DNA of 64,000 nt from Janthinobacterium sp. LM6 (GTDB lineage Bacteria; Pseudomonadota; Gammaproteobacteria; Burkholderiales; Burkholderiaceae_D). Location: contig NZ_CP019510.1 in NCBI RefSeq assembly GCF_002002885.1, forward strand, positions 5,952,001 through 6,016,000, written 5' to 3'. Made by a program: the position numbers and the translations under genes. Shown piece by piece: positions 16,581 to 25,459 of the stretch; the first letter of the stretch is position 1, and every line of letters begins with the position of its first letter. The notes under the pieces are model-generated. The model did no database searches, was not told where the DNA came from, and saw only the letters and a program-made list of their open reading frames with translations.

Positions 16581-16649
16581 AAACTGTTCAGGGCCAGGCG
16601 CGTTGCCGAAGGCAGTACGACTAGTACGACGAGGCAATGCAACAACGCC
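16581..16649 (-). repeat. Dispersed 68-bp intergenic repeat, copy B
   Basis: Second copy of the element at 3071-3138, in inverse orientation. On this strand it reads GTTGCC then GTAC-GACTA-GTAC and GGCAAT, an imperfect stem-loop. It fills part of the 187-bp gap between the pyk stop and the fba start. A separate 15-bp palindrome (GCGGTCA-A-TGACCGC) sits closer to fba in the same gap. Confidence 0.75.
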
Positions 16650-16670
16650 CTGGACTGTTTATGGGCGTTC

Positions 16671-18119
16671 TTAATCGAATTCGCCTACTTTGACAATTTT
16701 CAAGGCATTCGTGCCGCCCACCTGGCCCATCGGCTCGCCCCAGGTGACGACGATCATGTCGCCCTTCTTGACGATGCCCTGCGCCACCAGCAGCTCTTCC
16801 GCCTGCTTCAGCACTTGCGCGCTGGGGGCGTTCTGCATCAGATGATACGCCCGAACATTGCGGTACAGCGCGGCTTTGCGCAAAGTCGTCACACTTGGCG
16901 TGAGCGCGTAGATCGGCGTATCGATACTGTGGCGGCTCATCCACAAGGCGGTGGAACCGGACTCCGTCAGCGCCACGATGGCTTTGACGCGCAGGTGATG
17001 GGCCGTGAACAGCGCGCCATACGCGATCGACTGGTCGATGCGGGTAAACGTGACGTTGAGGAAATCGGCATCGAGCTTGTTGTATTCGGACTGTTCCGCT
17101 TCCACGCAGATGGCGGCCATCATTTCCACCGTCTCGATCGGGTACTTGCCCGAGGCCGTTTCGGCCGACGTCATGACGGCGTCCGTGCCATCGAGCACGG
17201 CATTGGCCACGTCGGACACTTCGGCGCGGGTCGGCACGGCGTTGACGATCATCGACTCCATCATCTGCGTTGCCGTGATGGCAAGCTTGTTCGATGCGCG
17301 CGCCATCTTGATCATGCGTTTCTGCAAGGCCGGCACGGCCGCGTTGCCCACCTCGACCGCCAGGTCGCCGCGGGCCACCATGATGCCGTCGGACGCGTCG
17401 AGAATTTCTTGCAGCGCGGGAATAGCTTCCGCGCGCTCGATCTTGGCGATCATCATCGGCTTGTGGTGGTACGGTTCGCCGGCGATATTGGCCAGCTGGC
17501 GCGCCATTTCCATGTCGGTCGCGCATTTCGGGAAAGAAATAGCCAGATAGTCGGCCTGGAAACTCATTGCCGTCTTGATATCTTCCATATCCTTGGCCGT
17601 CAGCGCGGGCGCGGACAGGCCGCCGCCCTGGCGGTTGATACCCTTGTTATTCGACAACTCGCCGCCAATCTTGACGGTGGTGTGGATTTCACTGCCGTGG
17701 ATGCGCTCGACGATCAGCACGATGAGGCCGTCGTTCAGCAGCAGCACGTCGCCCTTGTGCAGGTCGCGCGGCAAGGCCTTGTAATCGAGGCCGACACGCT
17801 CCTGGTTGCCCAGTTCGCCGTTTTCTCCCCACTTGGCGTCGAGGATGAACTTGTCGCCCGCTTCAAGCTGGATGCGGGAATTTTCAAACTTGCCGACGCG
17901 AATCTTCGGTCCTTGCATGTCGGCCATGATGGCCACTTCGCGCCCGCACTCGGACGCCGCCAGGCGCACCAGCGCCGCGCGGTCGATATGGTCTTGCGCC
18001 TTGCCATGGGAAAAATTCAAGCGCACCACATCGACGCCCGCACGTATCATTTTGACCAGGATATCGAAGTCGGTGGAGGCGGGGCCGATTGTTGCTACGA
18101 TTTTTGTACCGCGTGGCAT
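16671..18119 (-). CDS. pyk: Pyruvate kinase
   Basis: Converts phosphoenolpyruvate and ADP to pyruvate and ATP. It starts RGTKIVATIGPAS and shows VVRLNFSHG, the KIERAEAIPALQEIL segment with the catalytic Lys, GIMVARGDLAVEVG, and KLAITATQMMESM; the C-terminal allosteric domain carries ALTESGSTALWMSR and IVVTWGEPMGQVGGTN. At 482 residues it is full length. It lies 109 bp downstream of pgk on the same strand, with a terminator-like hairpin between them, and upstream of fba. Confidence 0.97.
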   Translation of the reverse strand: MPRGTKIVATIGPASTDFDILVKMIRAGVDVVRLNFSHGKAQDHIDRAALVRLAASECGREVAIMADMQGPKIRVGKFENSRIQLEAGDKFILDAKWGENGELGNQERVGLDYKALPRDLHKGDVLLLNDGLIVLIVERIHGSEIHTTVKIGGELSNNKGINRQGGGLSAPALTAKDMEDIKTAMSFQADYLAISFPKCATDMEMARQLANIAGEPYHHKPMMIAKIERAEAIPALQEILDASDGIMVARGDLAVEVGNAAVPALQKRMIKMARASNKLAITATQMMESMIVNAVPTRAEVSDVANAVLDGTDAVMTSAETASGKYPIETVEMMAAICVEAEQSEYNKLDADFLNVTFTRIDQSIAYGALFTAHHLRVKAIVALTESGSTALWMSRHSIDTPIYALTPSVTTLRKAALYRNVRAYHLMQNAPSAQVLKQAEELLVAQGIVKKGDMIVVTWGEPMGQVGGTNALKIVKVGEFD

Positions 18120-18181
18120 AGGAATCCTTGTGCGCGAGCGAAGGTGAGCAAGGCCGGTTGATCAGGCATCCGGCAAGGTAA

Positions 18182-18205
18182 AAGCGCAGCGGTCAGGCTG
18201 CGCTT
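18182..18205 (-). terminator. Terminator-like hairpin after pgk
   Basis: AAGCGCAGC and its exact complement GCTGCGCTT surround six bases in the pgk-pyk gap. On the minus strand a short TTTTACC follows, so it may partly terminate pgk transcripts before pyk. Confidence 0.6.
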
Positions 18206-18228
18206 GGTGGCACTACAGTCAGGCTGTA

Positions 18229-19440
18229 TCAGCCAGCACGTTGCATGAGAATTTCCACTGCTGGCAAAGTCTTGCCTTCCAGGAACTCCAGGAAAGCGCC
18301 GCCGCCCGTCGAGATATAGCTGATTTTATCGGTAATGTCGTATTTGGCAATCGCCGCCAGGGTGTCGCCACCGCCGGCGATGGAGAAAGCTTTCGAATCG
18401 GCAATGGCCAGGGCCAGGGTCTTGGTGCCGTTGCCGAACTGGTCAAATTCGAACACGCCGACGGGGCCGTTCCACACGATGGTGCCGGCGGCGCCGATCT
18501 GCTGCGCCAGCAAGGCGGCCGTTTTCGGGCCGATATCGAGGATCATGTCGTCGTCCGCCACGTCGGCCACGTCCTTGACGGTGGCGGCGGCCGTGGGCGA
18601 GAATTCCTTGGCGCACACGACATCGACGGGAATCGGCACTTGCGCGCCGCGCTTGGCCATGATGTCGATGATGGCTTTCGCTTCCTCGACGAGTTCCGCT
18701 TCCACCAGCGACTTGCCGACGTTCAAGCCGACGGCCTTCATGAAGGTGTTGGCGATGCCGCCGCCGACGATCAGGTTATCGACCTTGTCGGACAGGGCTT
18801 TCAGGATGGTCAGTTTGCTCGATACTTTCGAACCAGCAACAATTGCCAGCAGCGGGCGGGCCGGCGCGTGCAAAGCTTTCCCCAGTGCATCGAGTTCGGC
18901 GGCCAGCAGCGGGCCGGCGCAGGCAACGGGCGCGAACTTGGCGATGCCGTGCGTGGATGCTTCGGCGCGGTGGGCCGTGCCGAACGCGTCATTGACGTAG
19001 ATATCGCACAATTTGGCCATTTTTTGCGCCAGCTCATCGCTGTTTTTCTTTTCGCCCTTGTTGACGCGCACGTTTTCCAGCAGGACGACCTGGCCGGCAG
19101 CCAGGGATTCCAGGCCGGCGCCATCGACCCAGTTTTGTTTCAATGCAACTTCCTGACCCAGCAGCTCGGACAGGCGTGCCGCCACGGGCGCCAGGCTGTC
19201 GGCAGGCTTGAACTCGCCTTCCGTCGGGCGGCCCAGGTGCGACGTCACCATGACGGCAGCGCCAGCGTCCAGCGCGGCGCGGATGGCCGGCACCGAGGCG
19301 CGGATGCGCGTATCTTCGGTGATCTTGCCACTGTCATCTTGCGGGACGTTCAGGTCGGCGCGGATAAACACGCGCTTGCCTTGCAGTGCATTTTGGGCGA
19401 TCAAATCTTGCAGACGGATGAAGTTGAGAACAGCTGACAT
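18229..19440 (-). CDS. pgk: Phosphoglycerate kinase
   Basis: Catalyses 1,3-bisphosphoglycerate + ADP to 3-phosphoglycerate + ATP. Hallmarks: GKRVFIRADLNVPQDD, AAVMVTSHLGRPTEG, GTAHRAEASTHG, the KVSSKLTILKALSDKVD helix, GGGIANTF, and the nucleotide loop WNGPVGVFEFDQF with a closing ISTGGGAFLEFLEG. Starting at the ATG at 19440 it has 403 residues, near the usual 390-400. The longer in-frame reading upstream runs into azlD and is not used. First gene of the minus-strand glycolysis group pgk-pyk-fba. Confidence 0.97.
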   Translation of the reverse strand: MSAVLNFIRLQDLIAQNALQGKRVFIRADLNVPQDDSGKITEDTRIRASVPAIRAALDAGAAVMVTSHLGRPTEGEFKPADSLAPVAARLSELLGQEVALKQNWVDGAGLESLAAGQVVLLENVRVNKGEKKNSDELAQKMAKLCDIYVNDAFGTAHRAEASTHGIAKFAPVACAGPLLAAELDALGKALHAPARPLLAIVAGSKVSSKLTILKALSDKVDNLIVGGGIANTFMKAVGLNVGKSLVEAELVEEAKAIIDIMAKRGAQVPIPVDVVCAKEFSPTAAATVKDVADVADDDMILDIGPKTAALLAQQIGAAGTIVWNGPVGVFEFDQFGNGTKTLALAIADSKAFSIAGGGDTLAAIAKYDITDKISYISTGGGAFLEFLEGKTLPAVEILMQRAG

Positions 19441-19517
19441 GGCGATCCAGATGACGAGTGGAAGGAAGTGCGCTATTTTACCGCAATGCCCAGCGCAAAT
19501 CCCCGATTTGTCCTGCT

Positions 19518-19868
19518 TTACTGAAAAACGTGCAACAGTCGCAAGCCCGTGAAAACCAGCATGCCAAACACGATGGTTTGCAGCATATTGCGGCGAATCA
19601 CAAAAAAGAGCGTGGCGGCAATACCGGACAAGAGTTTCAAATTCGACAATTCGAAGTGCACCTGCTGCCCCTCCATCAGCATGTCGGGCGCGATGATGGC
19701 CGCCAGCGCGCAGGCCGGCGCATAGCGCAGCATCTCGCCCACGCGGCGCGGAATGGTGATGTGATGGCCGATCAGCCAGAAGGTGCTGCGCGTGGCGGCC
19801 GTCGCCACTACCAGCACGGCGATGGCGATCCACACGTCGGCCCTGCCCCAGTTTATGCCGTCAAACAT
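19518..19868 (-). CDS. azlD: AzlD-like small subunit of a branched-chain amino acid exporter
   Basis: 116 residues with three or four membrane segments (around 12-30, 45-63, 75-95 and 97-115) and the family feature RSTFWLIGHHITIPRRVGEMLRYAP. AzlD proteins pair with AzlC to export branched-chain amino acids or analogues. It follows azlC with an 8-bp overlap, so the two are translationally coupled. The substrate is not shown by sequence. Confidence 0.9.
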   Translation of the reverse strand: MFDGINWGRADVWIAIAVLVVATAATRSTFWLIGHHITIPRRVGEMLRYAPACALAAIIAPDMLMEGQQVHFELSNLKLLSGIAATLFFVIRRNMLQTIVFGMLVFTGLRLLHVFQ

Positions 19869-20607
19869 GGCGTTTTGTCCATTTTTCTGTCAATTCTTCC
19901 ACGGCCATGGCGCTGACCATGCCCACCAGCACGGCCACCAGCAAGCCCAGCTTATACGGCAGGCCGTAGGCCAGCACGGCCACCGTGCCCGCCACCAGCA
20001 CGCCGCACAGGGCGGCGCGGCTGAGGATCAGCGGTACCGTCACGCACAGGATCGCCAGGGTGCCCGCAAAACCCAAGCCCCATTCGGCCGGCACGACGGC
20101 GCCCAGCACGATGCCGATGAAGGAACCGATCTGCCAGGCCAGCCAGTTAGGGTAGATCAAGCCTTTCAGGAAAGGCAGCTTGGCCGGGTCCGGCGTTTCG
20201 TGCGGATAGCGCTGCAGGAACAGGCCCACCGTGATGTCGCCGGCCACATAGCCGAGCCCAAAGCGCTGGCGCCACGGCAGATGGGAAAAATGCGGGGCCA
20301 GCAGCACGGAAAAGATGACAAAACGCAAATTGACGACGAGGGCCGTGGCGAAGATCACCCACACGGGCGCATGCGCGGCCAGCAGCGGCAAAGACGCGAG
20401 CTGGGCCGAGCCGGCAAAGACAAACAGGGTCATGGCCCCCGCCTGCGCCACCGTCAGGCCGCTTTTCACCATGGCCACGCCTACCACCATGCCCCAGGCG
20501 GCGATGCCCAGCAAGGTGGGCGCCCCCAGGTTCAGGCCGGCGCGCCAGGCGTCTTTCAGCAGGGCATCGTCACTGGCCACCGGGACGGCGTTCACGCGGG
20601 TGTTCAT
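19861..20607 (-). CDS. azlC: AzlC-family branched-chain amino acid permease, large subunit
   Basis: 248-residue inner membrane protein with about six hydrophobic segments. AzlC motifs: GAPTLLGIAAWGMVVGVAMVKSGL, FAGSAQLASLPLL, NLRFVIFSVLLAPHF and VAGDITVGLFL. It forms an exporter with AzlD, whose start overlaps this stop. The ATG at 20607 gives the usual cytoplasmic N-terminus; longer in-frame readings have no support. The 258-bp gap to the divergent zinc-finger gene holds likely promoters for both sides (a TAAAAT box lies near 20806), but no operator that I can define. Confidence 0.92.
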   Translation of the reverse strand: MNTRVNAVPVASDDALLKDAWRAGLNLGAPTLLGIAAWGMVVGVAMVKSGLTVAQAGAMTLFVFAGSAQLASLPLLAAHAPVWVIFATALVVNLRFVIFSVLLAPHFSHLPWRQRFGLGYVAGDITVGLFLQRYPHETPDPAKLPFLKGLIYPNWLAWQIGSFIGIVLGAVVPAEWGLGFAGTLAILCVTVPLILSRAALCGVLVAGTVAVLAYGLPYKLGLLVAVLVGMVSAMAVEELTEKWTKRHV

Positions 20608-20865
20608 GCGAGCCCCCAGCAGGCTGGGTGTGGTAACTGCACAACAATGGTGCGTGGCGACAAGGGCGGCAACGGTGATACCGGCAAGGCAAATCCAGTC
20701 AGTGTGGCGCTGCAGCCGCCATATTTCCGCAAAAACCCGCGCCGCAGCCGTAGATGATCGAGCCGACATTTTAGCCATGATTTTTGCTGTCTGCCTGAAT
20801 CCGTTAAAATCGTACTTTTGGCAGCAGCCGACTTCCATCCATACAGCCTCACGGAGCATAACAAG

Positions 20866-21060
20866 ATGACAAAAACCACCCAGCCAGCGGTCGAACTCGA
20901 CAGTAAAGACCTGCCAGCCCACTGCCCTAACCCGGCCATGCCGCTGTGGTCGTCGCATCCGCGTGTGTTCCTGGAGTTCAACAAGGACGGTATCGCCAAG
21001 TGCCCGTACTGCGGCACGGCCTACACCCTGAAGGAAGGCGCCAGCGCCGGCCACCATTAA
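20866..21060 (+). CDS. Small zinc-finger domain protein (CHCC type)
   Basis: 64 residues starting at the ATG at 20866, preceded by CGGAG. It has the zf-CHCC pattern: HCPNP (Cys20), His31 in SSHPRVFLEF, and KCPYCGTAY (Cys46, Cys49), so it should bind one zinc ion. The fold is shared with the NDUFS6/Nqo6-associated family, but the role of free-standing bacterial members is unknown. It heads a tight plus-strand set with the next three genes. Confidence 0.9.
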   Translation: MTKTTQPAVELDSKDLPAHCPNPAMPLWSSHPRVFLEFNKDGIAKCPYCGTAYTLKEGASAGHH

Positions 21061-21119
21061 AACTGCCCAGCGGCGCGCCACCAGCGCGCCGTTTTTATGT
21101 GCACCAGCCCGGAGTCGTC

Positions 21120-21545
21120 ATGAAACGTCTGAAAGAACTCAATGGCAGCGCCGCGGAAGTCGAAGCGGCGTTCTACGATGCCTTGCACCGCGCCGACCTC
21201 GAAGCGCTGATGGCGCTGTGGGCCGACGATGAAGAGATCGTCTGCATCCATCCGGGCGGCGCGCGCCTGATCGGCCATGCCGCCATCCGCGCCTCGTGGG
21301 AAACCATTCTGGCGGGCGGCGGCCTGCACATCGTGCCGGCGCAACTGCATGAAACGCACAACCTGATGAGTTCGGTGCACACGGTGATCGAAGGCGTCAC
21401 CCAGGAAGAAGGCGGTCCGGCGCATCTGCTGGCAACGAATGTGTACGTGAAAACGCCGCGCGGCTGGCGCATCGTGCTGCACCATGCCTCGATCGCGCCG
21501 GGCGGCGCGCCGGCCGACGCCACGGGGGCGCAGATCCTGCACTGA
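21120..21545 (+). CDS. NTF2/SnoaL-like domain protein
   Basis: 141 residues with the cone-shaped NTF2-like fold pattern: AAFYDALHRADLEALMALWADDEEIVCIHPGG, then GHAAIRASWETIL, and C-terminal strands GWRIVLHHASIAP. Members include SnoaL-like enzymes and ketosteroid isomerase relatives, but many have no known activity. The ATG at 21120 follows GGAG. The stop overlaps the start of the next gene (TGATG), so the two are likely co-translated. Confidence 0.85.
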   Translation: MKRLKELNGSAAEVEAAFYDALHRADLEALMALWADDEEIVCIHPGGARLIGHAAIRASWETILAGGGLHIVPAQLHETHNLMSSVHTVIEGVTQEEGGPAHLLATNVYVKTPRGWRIVLHHASIAPGGAPADATGAQILH

Positions 21546-22570
21546 TGTCTTTGTCTCTTTCCTATACTGCCCCGCTGTGGCTGCCTGGCGGCCACGCGCA
21601 GACGATTTATCCGGCCGTGTGCCTCGCCAAGCCGGCCGTGGCTTTCCGCCGCGAGCGCTGGCAAGCGCCCGATGGCGACTTCGTCGACGTCGACCTGGTC
21701 GACGGCCAGCCGGGCCAGCCCTTCGTGGTGCTGTTCCACGGCCTGGAAGGCTCGTCGAACAGCCATTACGCGCGCGCCCTGATGGCCGAGGTGGCCGCGC
21801 GCGGCTGGTCGGGCGCCGTGCCGCATTTCCGCGGCTGCTCGGGCGAAGCCAACCTGGCCCCGCGCTTTTACCATTCGGGCGATGCGCAGGAAGTGGACTG
21901 GGTCGTGCGCACGCTGCACCCGCGCGCCACAGGAAAATTTTACGCGGCCGGCGTGTCGCTGGGCGGCAACGCCCTGCTGTGCTGGCTGGGCCAGTCGCAG
22001 CACCAGGCGGACTTCATCGATGCGGCAGCGGCCGTGTCCGCCCCCCTTGATCTGGCGCAAGGGGGCAAGGCCCTGTCTTCGGGCGCCAACCGGCTCTACA
22101 CGCGCATGTTTTTGAACACGCTCAAACCGAAATGCCTGGCCAAGCTGGAACAGTTTCCCGGCCTGTTTGCGCGCGACGCCATGCTGGCCGCGCGCGACTT
22201 GCACGCCTTTGACAATGTCGTCACGGCCCCCCTGCACGGCTACCGCGACGCCGACGATTACTGGCACCGCGCCAGCGCCAAGCACGTCTTGCCGGACATC
22301 ACCGTGCCGACCCTGGTACTGAATGCGCAAAATGACCCTTTCCTGCCCGGACGCTTCTTGCCGCGCAGCGCCGCGCCGACGGTCACGCTCGAGTATCCGC
22401 GCCACGGCGGCCACGTCGGCTTTGCGGCAGGCAAGTTGCCGGGAAGCACACGCTGGCTGCCGCAGCGCCTGATGCATTTTTTTGAAGGCGGCAACACGGC
22501 GCCATCGGCGCCGCAAACCTGTCACGCTGGCGCTGCGCGCACTCACACGGAAAACGCTACACATGGATGA
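21545..22570 (+). CDS. YheT-family alpha/beta hydrolase
   Basis: 341 residues. N-terminal LWLPGGHAQTIYPAV is the YheT signature. It is followed by VVLFHGLEGSSNSHYAR (oxyanion HGLEG), HFRGCSGEANLAPRFYHSGD, and the nucleophile elbow AAGVSLGGNAL (Ser138); VPTLVLNAQNDPFLP carries the acid Asp and HGGHVGF the catalytic His. The family covers esterases of unclear natural substrate. The protein overlaps both neighbours: one base with the NTF2-like gene and 8 bp with the following gene. The C-terminal 20 residues are Ala/Thr-rich and look like an extension beyond the fold. Confidence 0.92.
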   Translation: MSLSLSYTAPLWLPGGHAQTIYPAVCLAKPAVAFRRERWQAPDGDFVDVDLVDGQPGQPFVVLFHGLEGSSNSHYARALMAEVAARGWSGAVPHFRGCSGEANLAPRFYHSGDAQEVDWVVRTLHPRATGKFYAAGVSLGGNALLCWLGQSQHQADFIDAAAAVSAPLDLAQGGKALSSGANRLYTRMFLNTLKPKCLAKLEQFPGLFARDAMLAARDLHAFDNVVTAPLHGYRDADDYWHRASAKHVLPDITVPTLVLNAQNDPFLPGRFLPRSAAPTVTLEYPRHGGHVGFAAGKLPGSTRWLPQRLMHFFEGGNTAPSAPQTCHAGAARTHTENATHG

Positions 22571-23159
22571 ACTCGTCAAGCAGGCCCTGGCCAAATGGCC
22601 GAACGTACCCCATTGCTACGGCTGGCTGGGCCTGGATGCGCGCGGCCACTGGCGCATGCGCGACCAGCAGGCGCAACAGCAACAACTGCCGGGCGACAGG
22701 ATCGCCCATGCCGCCCTGTTGAGCTTTATCAACCGCAATTACGCCCAGGACGAACGCGGCTGCTGGTTTTTCCAGAACGGCCCGCAGCGCGTGTATGTGA
22801 ATCTGGAAGCGACGCCCTACATCGCCCGCAGCGACCCGCAGCACGGTTTTGTCTTGCAGACGGGTGCGCCGCTGGCGGCCATCGATGCGGCCTGGCTGTG
22901 CGACAACGGCACCTTGATCCTGCGCAGCGATCATATCGTGGCGCAGGTCGATGACCGCGACATGGCGCAGGTACTGGCGGCGCTGCGCCTGGACGGGCTG
23001 GCCTCGAGCGACGAAGCCCTGCTGGCCTGGCTGGAAGATGCTGAAGGCAACTTGGTGTTATTGCATGACGGCAAGGAGATCGCCGTGCAGCCGCTGGCCT
23101 ATGCCAGCGTGCCGCAAATCTTCGGCTTCCGGCAGGCGCCGCAAGCCGATAAAGACTAG
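22563..23159 (+). CDS. DUF2946-like conserved protein of unknown function
   Basis: 198 residues with no signal peptide or membrane segment. The opening KWPNVPHCYGWLGLDARG and the later YAQDERGCWFFQNGPQRVYVNLE recall a betaproteobacterial family that I know as DUF2946; the name is from memory. The function is unknown. The start at 22563 overlaps the YheT gene by 8 bp, and the stop overlaps the convergent BepA-like gene by 4 bp. It is the last of four coupled genes. Confidence 0.8.
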   Translation: MDELVKQALAKWPNVPHCYGWLGLDARGHWRMRDQQAQQQQLPGDRIAHAALLSFINRNYAQDERGCWFFQNGPQRVYVNLEATPYIARSDPQHGFVLQTGAPLAAIDAAWLCDNGTLILRSDHIVAQVDDRDMAQVLAALRLDGLASSDEALLAWLEDAEGNLVLLHDGKEIAVQPLAYASVPQIFGFRQAPQADKD

Positions 23160-24835
23160 CCCTTCTGGTCCTTGATCTGTTCGCGGCGTTTTTCCTGCAA
23201 CTCGCGCTCGCGCGCATCGATCACGGCTTGGTCATAAAAGGTCGCGTCCGTCGATTTGCGGGCGATCGTCAGCTGGTCCAGCGCGGCCATGGTGGCGCCC
23301 TGCAGCACGTAGGATTCGGCCAGCGCCATGTGCTGCAAGGTCATTTTTCCCTGCTCCGCATAGGCTTTCGCCAATAAATCATACAGTTCCGGCTCTTCCT
23401 TGTAGAGCTGCACCTGGTCGCGCAAATACAGGGTGGATTGCTCCAGCTTGCCGGCAGCCATCAGCGCTTCCGCATACTGGTGGGCAATGCCGCGCGACAG
23501 GGGAAACTGCTGGCGCGCAGCGTCCGCCGCCGTCAAAGCCTGTTGCGCCACTTCCTTCTTCTGCCCCGGCATCAACAGCACTTCCAGCCCCATCGCCGCC
23601 AGCAGCGAATTGGGGCCCTGCGTGCCGCCCGACGTCAACACATTCGGCCCGGCCGGCTGGTGCAGGGCCGCATTGGCCGCATCGAGTTCCTTTTGCGCTT
23701 CCGCAGGCTTGCCCTGCTTGACGGCGACGAAAGACAGGCCGTAATGGGCGGCCGTCACCTGGAAACGGCTTTGCTGTTCCAGCTGCGTCTTGAAGAGGGC
23801 CTTGGCATTCAGCAAGCCTTGCACGCTTTCATCCTGCAGCACGCGGGCGCGGGCCCGGGCCAGGTGAAAACTCAGGCTGTCGGCACGCTGCTTGTACGGC
23901 TGCTCGCGGATGCGCGCCTGGATGTCGGCGATGCGTTCCGTCGTCAGCGGGTGGGTCTGCAGATAGGCGGGCATCAGGTCGCTGTACGAACGGCTGGCCG
24001 CCTGCATGCGGCCGAAGAAGGCCACCATGCCGGTGGTATCGAAACCGGCTTCCCCCATGATCTGGAAACCGATGCGGTCCGCCTCGCGTTCGGCGTCGCG
24101 GCCGAAATTGAGCTGGCGCTGGATGGCCAGGCCCTGGCCGGCGGCAAACACGCCCATGGCCACGTCGCCGCCCGCGCGCGAAGCGAGCGCCGCCAGCAGC
24201 ATGGCCGCCAGCGGCATCAGGGCATCCTGGCGCTGCTGGCCCAGCATGCGGGCGATATGGCGCTGCGCCACGTGGCCGATCTCGTGCGAGAGCACGGAAG
24301 CCAGCTCCGCCTCCGTTTGCGCCGCCAGCACCAGGGCCGAGTGCACGCCGATGAAGCCGCCCGGCAAGGCAAACGCGTTCAACTGGGGATCGCGCACGGC
24401 AAAGAAAAAATAGTCGTAATTCGTTTCGCCCCGCACGCTGGGGCGCGCCGCCACGAGGGCGTTGCCGAAGGTATTCAGGTATTCCAGCAGCGGCGCATCG
24501 TCGAGGTAGTCGCGGTCGCCGCGGATGCCGCGCATGATTTCCTCGCCGATCTTGCGCTCCATCGCCGGCGACAGGTCTTCGCGCGACGTATCGCCCAGGT
24601 TCGGCAGATTCGGCGCCGGCGGCACGGCCAGCGGCGTCCAGCTGCCGGCCGGCTTGGCCGCCACGCTGGCAACCGGTGCCGCAGGCGCGGACGTATACGT
24701 TTGCGCCAGCGCAAACGGCGCCGCCAGCCACAATGCGGCCAGCATGGATGCGCGCCGGGAGCCGCACCGCCATGCCGCGCCGACGTTTTCAAGGACGGTC
24801 GGAAGGGGAGTTTTTGAATTCACGGGTGCTATCAT
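23156..24835 (-). CDS. bepA: M48-family periplasmic metalloprotease with TPR region (BepA-like)
   Basis: 559 residues. After a signal-like hydrophobic segment (MLAALWLAAPFALAQ) comes an M48 protease domain with the zinc site HEIGH (184-188) and a later Glu ligand in FGRDAEREADRIGFQIM. LNAFALPGGFIGVHSALVL is the family's edge strand. The C-terminal half (about 320-559) is made of helical repeats of TPR type. BepA assists assembly of outer membrane proteins such as LptD and degrades stalled ones in the periplasm. The ATG at 24835 is chosen because longer readings run through moaC on the other strand. Confidence 0.9.
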   Translation of the reverse strand: MIAPVNSKTPLPTVLENVGAAWRCGSRRASMLAALWLAAPFALAQTYTSAPAAPVASVAAKPAGSWTPLAVPPAPNLPNLGDTSREDLSPAMERKIGEEIMRGIRGDRDYLDDAPLLEYLNTFGNALVAARPSVRGETNYDYFFFAVRDPQLNAFALPGGFIGVHSALVLAAQTEAELASVLSHEIGHVAQRHIARMLGQQRQDALMPLAAMLLAALASRAGGDVAMGVFAAGQGLAIQRQLNFGRDAEREADRIGFQIMGEAGFDTTGMVAFFGRMQAASRSYSDLMPAYLQTHPLTTERIADIQARIREQPYKQRADSLSFHLARARARVLQDESVQGLLNAKALFKTQLEQQSRFQVTAAHYGLSFVAVKQGKPAEAQKELDAANAALHQPAGPNVLTSGGTQGPNSLLAAMGLEVLLMPGQKKEVAQQALTAADAARQQFPLSRGIAHQYAEALMAAGKLEQSTLYLRDQVQLYKEEPELYDLLAKAYAEQGKMTLQHMALAESYVLQGATMAALDQLTIARKSTDATFYDQAVIDARERELQEKRREQIKDQKG

Positions 24836-24940
24836 ACCTTGTTCGCGGCGCCGTTTCCGCGCGACAGGCATGCGCCATTCAGGCGGCATGACGTCGTGGC
24901 CAGGCGTGCCGCGCCCCCACTCCTCACCTATTTTGACGCC

Positions 24941-25447
24941 ATGACAACAGCAGACAAACAAGCCCCCGCCGGGGAACTGACCCATTTCGACGCCACGGGC
25001 CAGGCCCATATGGTCGACGTGGGCAGCAAGGAAGACACGCGCCGCAGCGCCGTGGCCGCCGGCACCATCCGCATGCAGCCCGCCACCCTGGCATTGATCA
25101 TTTCCGGCAATGCGAAAAAGGGCGACGTACTGGGCATCGCCCGCATCGCCGCCATCATGGGCGCCAAGCGCACCAGCGACCTGATTCCCCTGTGCCACCC
25201 GCTGGCCCTCACGCGCGTCACCGTCGATTTTGATGTGGACGAGGCGGCCAACAGCGTGCACTGCCGCGCCCAGGTCGACACGACGGGCAAGACGGGCGTG
25301 GAAATGGAAGCGCTCACTTCCGTGCAGATCGGTTTGTTGACGATCTACGACATGTGCAAGGCCGTCGACCGGGGCATGGTCATGACGAACGTGCGCGTGC
25401 TGGAAAAACATGGCGGCAAGTCGGGCGACTGGCACGCCGAGGCGTAA
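24941..25447 (+). CDS. moaC: Cyclic pyranopterin monophosphate synthase
   Basis: Second enzyme of molybdenum cofactor synthesis, making cPMP with MoaA. 168 residues; motifs THFDATGQAHMVDVGSKEDTRR (cited by its HMVDVG core), AKRTSDLIPLCHPLALT, GVEMEALTSVQIGLLTIYDMCKA and the catalytic Lys/Asp region DRGMV. Full length for the family. It is divergent from the BepA-like gene with about 105 bp between starts. No other moa gene is nearby. Confidence 0.96.
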   Translation: MTTADKQAPAGELTHFDATGQAHMVDVGSKEDTRRSAVAAGTIRMQPATLALIISGNAKKGDVLGIARIAAIMGAKRTSDLIPLCHPLALTRVTVDFDVDEAANSVHCRAQVDTTGKTGVEMEALTSVQIGLLTIYDMCKAVDRGMVMTNVRVLEKHGGKSGDWHAEA

Positions 25448-25459
25448 GACGCCACCGCT

